From CAZGKW01 sp964526295 (GTDB lineage Bacteria > Planctomycetota > Phycisphaerae > FEN-1346), in contig CAZGKW010000017.1 in NCBI GenBank assembly GCA_964526295.1, positions 1 to 64,000 of the forward strand: a DNA stretch of 64,000 nt, read 5' to 3'. Shown one piece after another: positions 31,403-39,658 of the stretch. The position numbers were made by a program, and so were the translations under genes. Under the pieces are notes generated by a model. That model did no database searches and was not told the DNA's origin. It saw nothing but the letters and a program-made list of their open reading frames with translations. The first letter of the stretch is position 1. The number at the start of each line of letters is the position of its first letter.

Positions 31403-32893
31403 ATGGCCGAAGACCTGCGAACGCTCATCGGTCGGCTCGAAGAGGCGGGGGAGCTGCGCCGCGTGACGGCCGAGGTCTCGACGGACCTCGAGATCGCCGA
31501 GATCGCGAGCCGCCTCGTCGCCGCGGGCGGGCCGGCGGCGCTCTTCGAAACCGTCCGCGGCTCGGCCGCCTTGGCGCAGGCGACGGACCGACCCATGATG
31601 CCGGTCCTGGTCGGGGCCTTCGCCTCGATGGAGCGGATGGCGTGGGCCCTCGGGGCCGAGTCGATCGACAGCGTCGCCGAACGCGTCGCCGAGCTGGTCC
31701 AGCCGCCCCTGGCCGGCGGCCTGATGGCCAAGATCAAGGCCGCCCCGAAGCTGCTGAAGCTCGCGGGCCTCTCGCCGAAGACCGTCCGCAGCGGGCCCTG
31801 CCAGGAGGTCGTCCGCACCGGCGACGAGGCGGACCTCGGGCGGCTGCCGGTCCTGAAGTGCTGGCCCCGCGACGGCGGGCCCTACGTCACACTCGGCCAG
31901 GTCTACACCACCGCGCCGCCGGGGGAGGGCGCCGGCAGCCCGATGCGCAACTGCGGCATGTACCGTCTCCAGGTGCACGGACCCCGGCGGCTCGGCATGC
32001 ACTGGCACCGCGACCACGACGGGGCCCGCAACCACCGGGCCTGGGCCGAGCGGGGCGTGGCCATGCCCGTCGCGGTGGCCCTGGGCGGCGACCCGGTCCT
32101 CGCGTACGCCGCCACGGCCCCCCTGCCCTACGGCCTCGACGAGCTGGTCTTCGCGGGCTTTCTGCGGGGGTCGGCGGTGCGGGTCGTCCCGTGCCGCACG
32201 GTGCCCCTGGAGGTGCCGGCCGACGCCGAGCTCGTCATCGAGGGGACGGTGGACCCGGAGGAGCGGGCCCTGGAGGGCCCCTTCGGCGACCACACGGGCT
32301 ACTACACGCCGCCGGATGAGTACCCCGTGATGCGGGTGACGGCGATCACGCATCGGTCCGATGCCATCTATCCGACGACCGTGGTCGGGCGGTTCCCCAA
32401 GGAGGACCTCTATCTGGCGAAGACGACCGAGCGGCTGTTCCTGCCGATCATCCGCACGTTCGTCCCGGAGGTGGTGGACCTGGACCTGCCGCTGTTCGGC
32501 ACGTTTCACAACTGGGCGTTCGTCTCAATCCGAAAGACCCACCCCTTTCAGGCCCGCAAGGTCATGCACGCCCTGTGGGGCCTGGGGCAGATGATGTACA
32601 CGAAGTTCCTCGTGGTGGTCGACGCGGAGGTGAACGTCCACGACGCCGAGGAGGTCCTGTGGCGCGCCGGGGCCGAGGCCGACCCGAGGCGGGACACGGT
32701 CCTCGCGACCGGCCCCGCCGACGTGCTGGACCATGCGGCCCCGCCGGATGCGGCCGCGGGCAAGCTGGGCATCGACGCCACGCGGAAGCTCCCGGAGGAG
32801 GCCGGCGGGGCGGCCTGGCCCGAGCCGCTCGAATCGGACCCGGAGACGGCGGCCCGCGTCGCCCGCCGGTGGGCCGAGTATGGCTTCGAGTAG
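31403..32893 (+). CDS. UbiD-family decarboxylase (menaquinone, MqnL-type)
   Basis: UbiD enzymes use prenylated FMN, made by UbiX, to decarboxylate aromatic acids; in the futalosine pathway this acts on the prenylated naphthoate intermediate. The 496-residue protein has family blocks MRNCGMYRLQVHG, MHWHRDHDGARNH, the catalytic EGPFGDHTGYY segment and TTVVGRFPKEDLYLAKTTERL. The neighbours are a UbiE-type methyltransferase (14-base overlap), a UbiX-type and a UbiA-type gene and mqnE, which argues for menaquinone rather than ubiquinone. The start is preceded by GAGGTGGGG and a large palindrome. Confidence 0.92.
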   Translation: MAEDLRTLIGRLEEAGELRRVTAEVSTDLEIAEIASRLVAAGGPAALFETVRGSAALAQATDRPMMPVLVGAFASMERMAWALGAESIDSVAERVAELVQPPLAGGLMAKIKAAPKLLKLAGLSPKTVRSGPCQEVVRTGDEADLGRLPVLKCWPRDGGPYVTLGQVYTTAPPGEGAGSPMRNCGMYRLQVHGPRRLGMHWHRDHDGARNHRAWAERGVAMPVAVALGGDPVLAYAATAPLPYGLDELVFAGFLRGSAVRVVPCRTVPLEVPADAELVIEGTVDPEERALEGPFGDHTGYYTPPDEYPVMRVTAITHRSDAIYPTTVVGRFPKEDLYLAKTTERLFLPIIRTFVPEVVDLDLPLFGTFHNWAFVSIRKTHPFQARKVMHALWGLGQMMYTKFLVVVDAEVNVHDAEEVLWRAGAEADPRRDTVLATGPADVLDHAAPPDAAAGKLGIDATRKLPEEAGGAAWPEPLESDPETAARVARRWAEYGFE

Positions 32894-33662
32894 CCCGTCG
32901 CGTACACCTCGAGCGGCGTGCGGGACCACGCCGGGGCGCGCTGCCGGGTCGCCGGTCGCCCCTGGCGTCGACGTCCGGCGGATCTTCGATTCCATCGCCT
33001 GGCTCTACGACCTGGGGAACCACCTGTTCTCGGCGGGCCTCGACCACCGATGGCGGGGCCGCACCGCGGCCGTCTGCGACCCCCGGCCCGGCGAGCGGGT
33101 GCTCGACCTCTGCTGCGGGACGGCCGACCTGGCCATGGCGCTTCGCAAGCGCGAGCCTCGGGCCTCGGTCGTCGGGTGCGACTTCTCCCGGCCGATGCTC
33201 GTCCGGGGCTGGCGAAAGCTCCGGCGGGCCCGGCTCGGGCGGCGCGCGGCGCTGGTGGCGGGCGACGCCCTCGGGCTGCCGCTCGCCGGGGCGAGCGTCG
33301 ACGCCGTCGTCTGCGGGTTCGGACTTCGGAACCTGGCGGACCCGGCGGCGGGCCTCGAGGAGATGGTCCGCGTGGTCCGTCCGGGGGGTCGAGTGGTGCT
33401 GCTGGAGTTCCACCGGCCGTCGGGGCGGGGGCTGGCGGCGACGCTCTTTAGGCTTTACTTTCGCCGCGTGCTGCCTACGCTGGGGGGCTGGTTGTCGCGG
33501 GGCGAGGCGTACCGGTACATGGTGGCGTCGATCCGGGCGTTCGGCCCGGCGGGGGCGACGGCCGAGCGGATGCGCCGGGCGGGCCTGGCGGACGTATCGA
33601 TCGAGCCGCTCGTCGGGGGCATCGCCGCCGTCTACGCCGGCCGCCGGCCAACGACGCCGTGA
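32880..33662 (+). CDS. UbiE/MenG-type demethylmenaquinone methyltransferase
   Basis: The 260-residue protein does the last step, SAM-dependent C-methylation of demethylmenaquinone. After a non-conserved 30-residue tail the family block VRRIFDSIAWLYDLGNHLFSAGLDHRWR appears, then the SAM motif VLDLCCGTADLAMAL, CGFGLRNLADPAAGLEEMVRVVRPGG and EFHRPSG. The ATG at 32880 lies inside the end of the ubiD-like gene. The tail (residues about 8-28) is encoded by a GC-rich segment nearly identical over its first 17 bases to an insert in the GNAT gene at 47.7 kb, so it may be an inserted repeat; the true start may also lie further in. Confidence 0.9.
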   Translation: MASSSPSRTPRAACGTTPGRAAGSPVAPGVDVRRIFDSIAWLYDLGNHLFSAGLDHRWRGRTAAVCDPRPGERVLDLCCGTADLAMALRKREPRASVVGCDFSRPMLVRGWRKLRRARLGRRAALVAGDALGLPLAGASVDAVVCGFGLRNLADPAAGLEEMVRVVRPGGRVVLLEFHRPSGRGLAATLFRLYFRRVLPTLGGWLSRGEAYRYMVASIRAFGPAGATAERMRRAGLADVSIEPLVGGIAAVYAGRRPTTP

Positions 33663-33845
33663 TGGGGCCCGCAGGGCCGCGGAGAACAGGCCCCTTTGGG
33701 CCAAGACAGGAAGGAAGAGCGCGGCCGGCGGGCCTGGCCGATGAGCGTCGCTCGGTCCGCGGCCTGACGAACGGAGCTGTTGAACTGGCTATATCTCCTC
33801 TGCGCTCTCTGCGGGTAGACCGCGCTCCGACGAGGCAACGGCATT

Positions 33846-35609
33846 ATGCACTGCGCCCGATGCTTCTTCTATGAAGGCGACGTCGGCGACGAGATGTGCG
33901 TCCGCTGCGGGCGGGCCTTCATGCCCGAGGCCAACGTCTACCTGGGCCTCCTGCTGCTCGTGACGGGCGGGTCGGCCTGGACCCTGCGGGGCCTCCTGGT
34001 GGGCCGGCCGGACCTGTTCTTCCGGCCCGACCTCGACCTCGGCGCCTGGGCCACCCACCCCGTTTCCCTGGTCCAGCACCCCGCCTACGGCCTCGTCATG
34101 GGGGCCTGGCTGGCCATGCTGGCCGTGGCGCCGATCCTGACGGCCGTCATGTACGGGAAGCGCGGCGGGTGGCTGCTTTGCTTCTTCGTGGCGCTGGTGG
34201 GGCCGAGCGTGTGGTTGGCGGCGGCAGCGGCGGTCGGTGTCTGGATCGCCGGCGGCCATACCCTCCGCCTCGGCAGCAAGCTCGCCTCGGGCCTCCTGGC
34301 GGTCGTCCCGAGCGTCGCCTGGTGGTTCCTGGCCACCTGGCACAGCGACGTCCCCGACCTGCCCCGGACCCTCGACTCGATGCGTTACGTCGCGCCGCTG
34401 TCGGCGACGAGCTTCGCCGGCCTGGCCGTGACGGTCGTCGTGGCGGTGGGCTGGGCCGACCGGTGGCACGTCCGGTGGCCCGGGGCGATCCTGACGCTTC
34501 TGGCGGCCGGGCCGGCCCTCGGTCTGCTGGCGGCCGTGGGCATCGACGAGGTCCAGCACGAGATGCTCCCCGAGGCCCCGGCCGCACCGGTCCCCCGCAT
34601 CATCGAGGCATACCGGTCGTTCCTGGCGCGGCACGAGGAGGGCCGGGCGGCCACGCGGGTCCGGGCCAAGCTGGCCCTGGCCCTGGAGGACGCCGAAGCC
34701 CGCGGCCTGGGGCTTCCCCCCGACACGCCCTCGGCCCAGTACGTCTGGACCCGGCTCCTGGAACGCGACCCCGAGAGCCGATGGGCCCTCGAGGCCCGGC
34801 TCCACCTGGCCGACATCCGGGCCGCCGAGGGGCTCCTCGACGAGGCGGAGCGGCTCTACGGCGAGGTGCTGGTCCGCCTGGCCTCGCCTCCGCCCAGCGA
34901 GCCGGAGAAGGCCCCCCTGGCGGACTTCTCGCTCCTGAGGGACCTGTTCAGCGTCGGCGAGAAGCTCCGCCGGCAGCGGACCGTCGGCCGCCTCCGCCGC
35001 GTCCGACGGCAAGCCCTGATGCACGGGGCCCTGCTGAGCGAGAACCGCCGGCCCGCCGCCGAGACCGAGACCGCCCTGGCCCGCTACTTCCGGGCCCTTC
35101 GGCATCGCGGCACGAACGCGTTCCGCGGGGCCCTGATCGCCGCCCGAGAGGCCGACCCCGAGGGGCCCCTGGCCGACAACGTCGCCCAGGAACTGGCCCT
35201 GTTTGAGATCGACGACTACGCCCGCATCGAGAAGCTCCAAGCCGTCGCCGAGACGTACCCCGGCTCCGACGGGGCGATGCTGGCGCGCCTGGCGGCCGCC
35301 GACACGCTCATCGGCCGGGCCTCGATGGACCCGGCCGCCCCCGCCGCCGCCCGCAACCTCCTCCTGGAGGTCCGCCACGGTCTCCGGCGGCGGCGCGACG
35401 CCAATCCCGACGACCCCTACGCCCTGGCCCTCGCCGAAGGAGTCGAGCGCCGGCTCGCCGTCACCCCCGAACCCGAACCGCAACCCGACACCGAACCCGA
35501 ACCGGGGCCCGAGCCCGAACCGCCGGGACCCGAGACCGAACCCGAACCGGGACCCGAGACCGGCCCGGGGCCCGCGCCCGAACCGGAGACGCCGACCGAT
35601 GAAACGTGA
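33846..35609 (+). CDS. Zinc-ribbon membrane protein with TPR-like region and Pro/Glu tail
   Basis: The 587-residue protein opens with a zinc ribbon (HCARCFFYEGDVGDEMCVRCG, Cys pairs at 3/6 and 18/21), followed by about six membrane segments (about 30-235), a helical soluble region with TPR character (YVWTRLLERDPESRWALEARLHLADIRAAEGLLDEAERLYG) and a tail of about 50 residues made of Pro-Glu repeats. No enzyme motif is seen. It lies in the menaquinone gene run and its end overlaps the ubiX-like start by 11 bases, so it is co-transcribed with it; a role in that pathway is not shown by the sequence. The ribosome site is a weak GAGG. Confidence 0.75.
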   Translation: MHCARCFFYEGDVGDEMCVRCGRAFMPEANVYLGLLLLVTGGSAWTLRGLLVGRPDLFFRPDLDLGAWATHPVSLVQHPAYGLVMGAWLAMLAVAPILTAVMYGKRGGWLLCFFVALVGPSVWLAAAAAVGVWIAGGHTLRLGSKLASGLLAVVPSVAWWFLATWHSDVPDLPRTLDSMRYVAPLSATSFAGLAVTVVVAVGWADRWHVRWPGAILTLLAAGPALGLLAAVGIDEVQHEMLPEAPAAPVPRIIEAYRSFLARHEEGRAATRVRAKLALALEDAEARGLGLPPDTPSAQYVWTRLLERDPESRWALEARLHLADIRAAEGLLDEAERLYGEVLVRLASPPPSEPEKAPLADFSLLRDLFSVGEKLRRQRTVGRLRRVRRQALMHGALLSENRRPAAETETALARYFRALRHRGTNAFRGALIAAREADPEGPLADNVAQELALFEIDDYARIEKLQAVAETYPGSDGAMLARLAAADTLIGRASMDPAAPAAARNLLLEVRHGLRRRRDANPDDPYALALAEGVERRLAVTPEPEPQPDTEPEPGPEPEPPGPETEPEPGPETGPGPAPEPETPTDET

Positions 35610-36234
35610 GGCCATCGTCGTCGGCGTGACGGGCGCCTCGGGCGCCCCGTACGCCGTCCGGCTCATCGAGCGGCTCGTCCGCGCCGGGCGGGACGTCTCG
35701 CTGATCGTCACGCCGGCGGGGCGGCTCGTCCTGGCCGACGAGGCGACGCGCGAACCGCCGGCCGCAGCGCGCGGCAGTGGCACGCCCGGCACCGGCCTCG
35801 ATCTCGAAGCCTTCTGGCCCCGAGACATCGCCGATGCCGTCACGTACCACCCCGCCGAACGCCTCGACGGGCCGCCGGCGAGCGGGTCGTTCGCGACGGC
35901 GGCGTGCATCGTGGTCCCGTGCTCGATGAACACCCTGTCGGCGCTGGCCCACGGGCGGGCGGAGAACCTCCTTCAGCGGGCCGGCGCCGTCGCCCTCAAG
36001 GAAGGCCGGCCGCTGGTGGTCGTCCCGCGGGAGATGCCGCTGACGCGGATCGACCTGGAGAACATGGTCCGCCTGGCCTCGGCCGGGGCCATCGTCATGC
36101 CCGCCATGCCGGGGTTCTACCATCGGCCCCGGAAAGTCGGCGACCTGGTGGACTTCGTCGTGGCCAAGGTGCTCGACCGGCTGGGCATCGACCACGGGCT
36201 GGACGTGGCCTGGCCCGGGGCGGGCGAGACGTAG
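35599..36234 (+). CDS. UbiX-family flavin prenyltransferase (MqnM-type)
   Basis: UbiX prenylates FMN to make the cofactor of UbiD. The 211-residue protein has the flavin-binding start IVVGVTGASGAPYAVRL, CIVVPCSMNTLSALAHG, VVVPREMPLTRIDLENMVRLA and AGAIVMPAMPGFYHRP, all typical. Between about residues 50 and 95 there is a longer, Gly/Pro-rich stretch than in most homologues. It overlaps the upstream gene by 11 bases. Together with the UbiD-type gene it makes a complete prFMN system in the menaquinone cluster. Confidence 0.93.
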   Translation: MKREAIVVGVTGASGAPYAVRLIERLVRAGRDVSLIVTPAGRLVLADEATREPPAAARGSGTPGTGLDLEAFWPRDIADAVTYHPAERLDGPPASGSFATAACIVVPCSMNTLSALAHGRAENLLQRAGAVALKEGRPLVVVPREMPLTRIDLENMVRLASAGAIVMPAMPGFYHRPRKVGDLVDFVVAKVLDRLGIDHGLDVAWPGAGET

Positions 36235-36275
36235 GACGCCGGCGCCCGCGAAGGCACGGAGGTACGGTGTACGCT

Positions 36276-36297
36276 GCGGCGACCTCCCGGTCGCCGC
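36276..36297. repeat. Palindrome of the GGCGACC/GGTCGCC family (intergenic copy)
   Basis: Arms GCGGCGACC and GGTCGCCGC enclose a TCCC loop between the ubiX-like and ubiA-like genes, followed by GCTCG-type flank. Two further copies lie inside the ParB-like gene at 45897 and 46394. Confidence 0.65.
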
Positions 36298-36402
36298 TCG
36301 AAGAGGCGTCGCCGACGTTACGAGCCGCGGGCGGAAGCCCGCCCCAGCCCGCGACGGGGCACTCGCAACCGCCGGCCGACGCGGAAGTCCGCGAAGAACG
36401 CC

Positions 36403-37365
36403 ATGGCCCAGCCACTCGGACGCGAGCTGGTCGAGTTCGGCCGCACGATCCGCCTCGCGCACAGCCTGTTCGCCCTGCCGTTCGCCCTCGGGACGGCGTT
36501 CCTGGCCGAGTCGGCGGGGGGCGAGTTCCCCGCCTCGGGCCCCGGCGGGTTCGCCGCCGGCCTCGGCCTCGTGCTCGCCTGCATGGTGACGGCCCGGACG
36601 GCGGCGATGGGGATGAACCGCGTGGCCGACGCCCGGTTCGATGCGGCCAACCCGCGGACGGCCGGGCGGGCCATCCCGGCGGGGCGCCTGCGGCGGGGGA
36701 CGGCCTTCGTGCTGACGCTCGGGAGCGGGGCCGCCTTCGTCGCCTCCGCGTGGGGGTTCCTGCCGCTCCGGGGGAACCCCTGGCCGGGGCTCCTGGCGCC
36801 GGCGTTCCTGGCGGCCCTCCTGGGCTACGCCTGGACGAAACGGTTCACGTCCCTGTCGCACTGGGCGCTGGGCCTGTGCCTGGGCCTTGCGCCCGTGGGC
36901 GTCTGGGTGGCCCTGCGGGGCGAAATCGCGGTGCTGCCGGTCCTCCTGGGGGCGGCGGTCACGTTCTGGACCGCCGGGTTCGACATCCTCTACGCCCTCC
37001 AGGACGAGGCGTTCGACCGCGAGGCGGGCCTTCGGAGCGTCCCGGCCCTGATCGGCCGGGCCCGGGCCCTGCGGGTCGCCCTGGGGTCGCACCTGGTGGC
37101 GGTGGGCCTGCTGGTGGGCGTCTACGCGGCCGGAGCGCCGCGAGGCGAGGGCGAGACGCTGCTCGGCGGCGCGAGTCTGGCGGCCCTGGTGGCGATCGCC
37201 GCCCTGGTGGCGATCCAGCACGGCCGGGCCACGCGCATCAGCGCCGACGAGACGCTCGGCCCGGCCGGGAAGGCCCGCCGGATCGCCGCCGGGTTCTTCC
37301 CCTGGAACGCCTCCGTGAGCATCGTTTGGATGGCCGGGGCGATCGCCGACGCGGTAGGGTCGTAG
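36403..37365 (+). CDS. UbiA-family prenyltransferase (MqnP-type)
   Basis: The enzyme attaches the polyprenyl chain to the naphthoate precursor in the inner membrane. The 320-residue protein has about eight to nine membrane segments and both Asp-rich motifs: NRVADARFDAANPRTAGR (72-89) and DILYALQDEAFDREAGLRS (about 195-213). The start MAQPLGRELVEFGRTIRLAHSLFALPFA is typical of menaquinone/4-hydroxybenzoate-type members. The gap upstream is 170 bases with a palindromic repeat; mqnE follows after 140 bases. Confidence 0.92.
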   Translation: MAQPLGRELVEFGRTIRLAHSLFALPFALGTAFLAESAGGEFPASGPGGFAAGLGLVLACMVTARTAAMGMNRVADARFDAANPRTAGRAIPAGRLRRGTAFVLTLGSGAAFVASAWGFLPLRGNPWPGLLAPAFLAALLGYAWTKRFTSLSHWALGLCLGLAPVGVWVALRGEIAVLPVLLGAAVTFWTAGFDILYALQDEAFDREAGLRSVPALIGRARALRVALGSHLVAVGLLVGVYAAGAPRGEGETLLGGASLAALVAIAALVAIQHGRATRISADETLGPAGKARRIAAGFFPWNASVSIVWMAGAIADAVGS

Positions 37366-37507
37366 GGGCGAGGCATGCCTCGCCCGTGGGCTTGGCGCGT
37401 TTCGCCGACGGGCTTGCCCGCCGCGCTCCGCCGCAAACGACACGCGGCCCGCAAGCGGTCCGGCGAAACGCGACCGGCGAGCCCGACATCCTGCATCGAG
37501 GAACAAG

Positions 37508-38728
37508 ATGGCCGTGACGCTCGACACCATCGAAGCGAAGCTCGCCGCCGGGGAGCGGCCCTCCCGCGAGGACGGCCTCGCCCTCTACGCCTCGACGGAC
37601 CTGGCGGCCCTCGGGCGCCTGGCCGACGCCGTCCGCCGGCGCCTGCACGGCGACGCGGCGTACTACATCGTCAACACGCACGTCAACTATGCGAACGTGT
37701 GCCTGAACGAGTGCCCGCTGTGCGCGTTCTGGCGGTGCGACTCGGCCCCGGATGCCTATCTCCTCGCGCCCGAGGAGGTCCGCGACCGGGCCGCCCCCGA
37801 CGTCGAGGCGGGCGCCACCGAGGTCCACGTCGTCGGCGGCCTCCATCCCCGGGCCGACCTCGCGTACTATCTCGACCTCGTCGGCACGCTCCACGAGGCG
37901 TTCCCCGAGGTATCCCTCCAGGCCCTGACGGCGGTGGAGGTGGCCCACGCCGCGAAGGGGGCCGGCCTCGACGTCAGCGAGGTGCTCCGGCGGCTGAAGG
38001 ACGCCGGCCTGACGGGCCTCCCGGGCGGCGGGGCGGAAATCTTCGACCCGGCGGTCCGCCGGCGAATCGCCCCGGCCAAGATCGACGCCCGGACCTGGCT
38101 CGACGTCCATCGTGCCGCCCACGCCCTCGGCATCGCCACCAACGCCACCATGCTCTACGGCCACGTGGAACGTCCCGAGCACCGCGTGGACCACCTGCTC
38201 GCCCTCCGCCAGCTTCAGGACGAGAGCCTGGCGGCCGAGCCGAAAAAGACACTTAGTGTCTTTTCTGCCCGGCACCCCTTGAAAAAAGACACTAAGTGTC
38301 TTTTTTCAGACGGCGGCGCCGCCGGCTTCGGGGCCTTCATCCCGCTGCCGTTCCATCCGCACGGCACGCGGCTGGCCGCGGAGGAAGCGGTGCCCGGGCC
38401 GACGGCCTTCGACGACCTGAAAACGATGGCCGTCGCGCGGCTGCTGCTGGATAATGTCCCCCACGTGAAGGCGTTCTGGATTATGCTGGGCGAGGACGTC
38501 GCGCAGGTGGCCCTGCGGTTCGGGGCCGACGACATCGACGGGACCGTCGTGCGGGAAGAGATCACCCACGCCGCCGGGGCCACGACGCCCCAGGGCCTCC
38601 CGGTGGGGCGGATCGAGCACCTGGTCCGCACGGCCGGGTGCCGGCCCGTCGAGCGCGACACGCTGTACCGGCGGATCGAGCGCGACGGCGACGGCCGCCG
38701 GTGGAGGAGGAGGAGGAGGTCGACATGA
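37508..38728 (+). CDS. mqnE: Aminofutalosine synthase (radical SAM), with in-frame repeat insertion
   Basis: MqnE joins the chorismate-derived enolpyruvyl benzoate to adenosyl in the futalosine pathway. The 406-residue protein has the radical SAM cluster motif NVCLNECPLC (Cys65, 69, 72), GLHP, LTAVEVAHAAKGAGL, LPGGGAEIFDPAVRRRI and TNATMLYGHVE, all MqnE-specific. Between LQDE (about residue 238) and GFGAFIPLPFHPHGT about 30 extra residues appear (with KKTLSVFS and KKDTKCLFS), encoded by an inverted pair of 21-base palindromes; in ordinary MqnE the flanks join directly (LQDETGGF-AFIPLAFHP). The C-terminus is a run of Arg. It overlaps the lipoprotein gene by ATGA. mqnA, B, C and D are not in the window. 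Confidence 0.93.
   Translation: MAVTLDTIEAKLAAGERPSREDGLALYASTDLAALGRLADAVRRRLHGDAAYYIVNTHVNYANVCLNECPLCAFWRCDSAPDAYLLAPEEVRDRAAPDVEAGATEVHVVGGLHPRADLAYYLDLVGTLHEAFPEVSLQALTAVEVAHAAKGAGLDVSEVLRRLKDAGLTGLPGGGAEIFDPAVRRRIAPAKIDARTWLDVHRAAHALGIATNATMLYGHVERPEHRVDHLLALRQLQDESLAAEPKKTLSVFSARHPLKKDTKCLFSDGGAAGFGAFIPLPFHPHGTRLAAEEAVPGPTAFDDLKTMAVARLLLDNVPHVKAFWIMLGEDVAQVALRFGADDIDGTVVREEITHAAGATTPQGLPVGRIEHLVRTAGCRPVERDTLYRRIERDGDGRRWRRRRRST
38243..38306. repeat. Inverted pair of 21-base palindromes inside mqnE
   Basis: Two copies of the palindrome with arms AAAAGACACT/AGTGTCTTTT lie at 38244-38264 (centre T) and 38284-38304 (centre A), so they are in opposite orientation, 19 bases apart. Both are translated in frame as part of MqnE, giving KKTLSVFS and KKDTKCLFS. 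Confidence 0.9.
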
Positions 38729-39315
38729 GAGGGCGCCTCTCAGCCCTGGCCGGGGCGATCCTGGCGGCCGCAGCCGGCTGCGACGAAACGCCCCCGCCGA
38801 CCCCGCCGGCGACCAGCCCGACCGGTGCCGAGGCCCGCGTGATCGCCCTCTCCCCGCCGGACGGCGGACAGGGCGTCTCGCTTCGCCCGCGGTTCCGGTG
38901 GCGGCTGCCGTCGCACCTCGGCCAGCCCACCTACGTCGGTTTCCGGCTCCATCTGGTCTCGGGGCCCGACCGGACGGACGAGGACGAGGGGGCCCTGGTC
39001 GCCCTGGCGAGCGGTCTGCACGACACGACCCCGACCCAGTTGGACCCGTTCGACCCGCCGCCGCGGGTGGTCCTGAGCGGTCCCTTGCGGGATGCGGGCC
39101 GGCTCGAGCCCGCGACGTGGTACCGATGGACCGTGACGGTCCTGGCCGAGGCCGAGAGCGGGCGAGGCATGTTCTTCTTCCGGACGACCGAGACGGTGCC
39201 GCCGGGGCCCCCGCCGGGACCGACGCCGCGGCCGCTCGACCTGGAGCCCCTGGAGTTCCCGGAGCTGCCCGAGCCGGAGCCGCTCGAGCCCACGCCGGCC
39301 GAGCCGACCACGTAG
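38725..39315 (+). CDS. Lipoprotein with fibronectin-like domain and Pro/Glu tail
   Basis: The 196-residue protein has a lipoprotein signal (LAGAILAAAAGC, Cys19 as the lipid site), then a domain starting PPDGGQGVSLRPRFRWRLP and ending WYRWTVTVLAEAESGRGMFFFRTTE, a pattern of Ig/fibronectin-type beta sandwiches. A Pro/Glu/Leu-rich tail closes it. AGGAGGAGG lies upstream and the ATG overlaps the mqnE stop by ATGA. It should be membrane-anchored outside the cytoplasm; its role is unknown. Confidence 0.72.
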   Translation: MRGRLSALAGAILAAAAGCDETPPPTPPATSPTGAEARVIALSPPDGGQGVSLRPRFRWRLPSHLGQPTYVGFRLHLVSGPDRTDEDEGALVALASGLHDTTPTQLDPFDPPPRVVLSGPLRDAGRLEPATWYRWTVTVLAEAESGRGMFFFRTTETVPPGPPPGPTPRPLDLEPLEFPELPEPEPLEPTPAEPTT

Positions 39316-39658
39316 CCTCGCAAGGCCGCGCGACCCGCGGCGCAGCCCCCGCGAGCCGAGGGTTTGACCCCGCTGGACCATACCCGCGTCCTCCCGCCCA
39401 CGCCGGGGCGTACCCGCCTCCGGCGGGCTTCGGCGGGGCAAGGACGAACGCGGCCCGAACGGCTCGCAGCCCCCACGGTTCGCTCGGCCTGCGCCGGCGG
39501 TTCGGTTAGGACTCCGTGAAAACCGCGCCGGTGCGGTTGACGCTCGTCCCATCCGCCGCCAGAATGCCTCGTCGGCTTCGCCCGGCCACCCGCACAGCAG
39601 CCCGGCGGGCCCGCCGCATCGGGGTCCGCCTCGAACTCGCCACGAAAAGGGGCCCGCC
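39316..39658. other. 343-base gap before the phoA-like gene
   Basis: No gene is seen. The only structure is CGCCTCCGGCGGGCTTCGGCGGGG at about 39416-39440 (shown here as two abutting hairpin halves), akin to the CCTTCGGCGGGC pieces at 6931. The last bases carry GGGG as ribosome site for the next gene. Confidence 0.4.
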
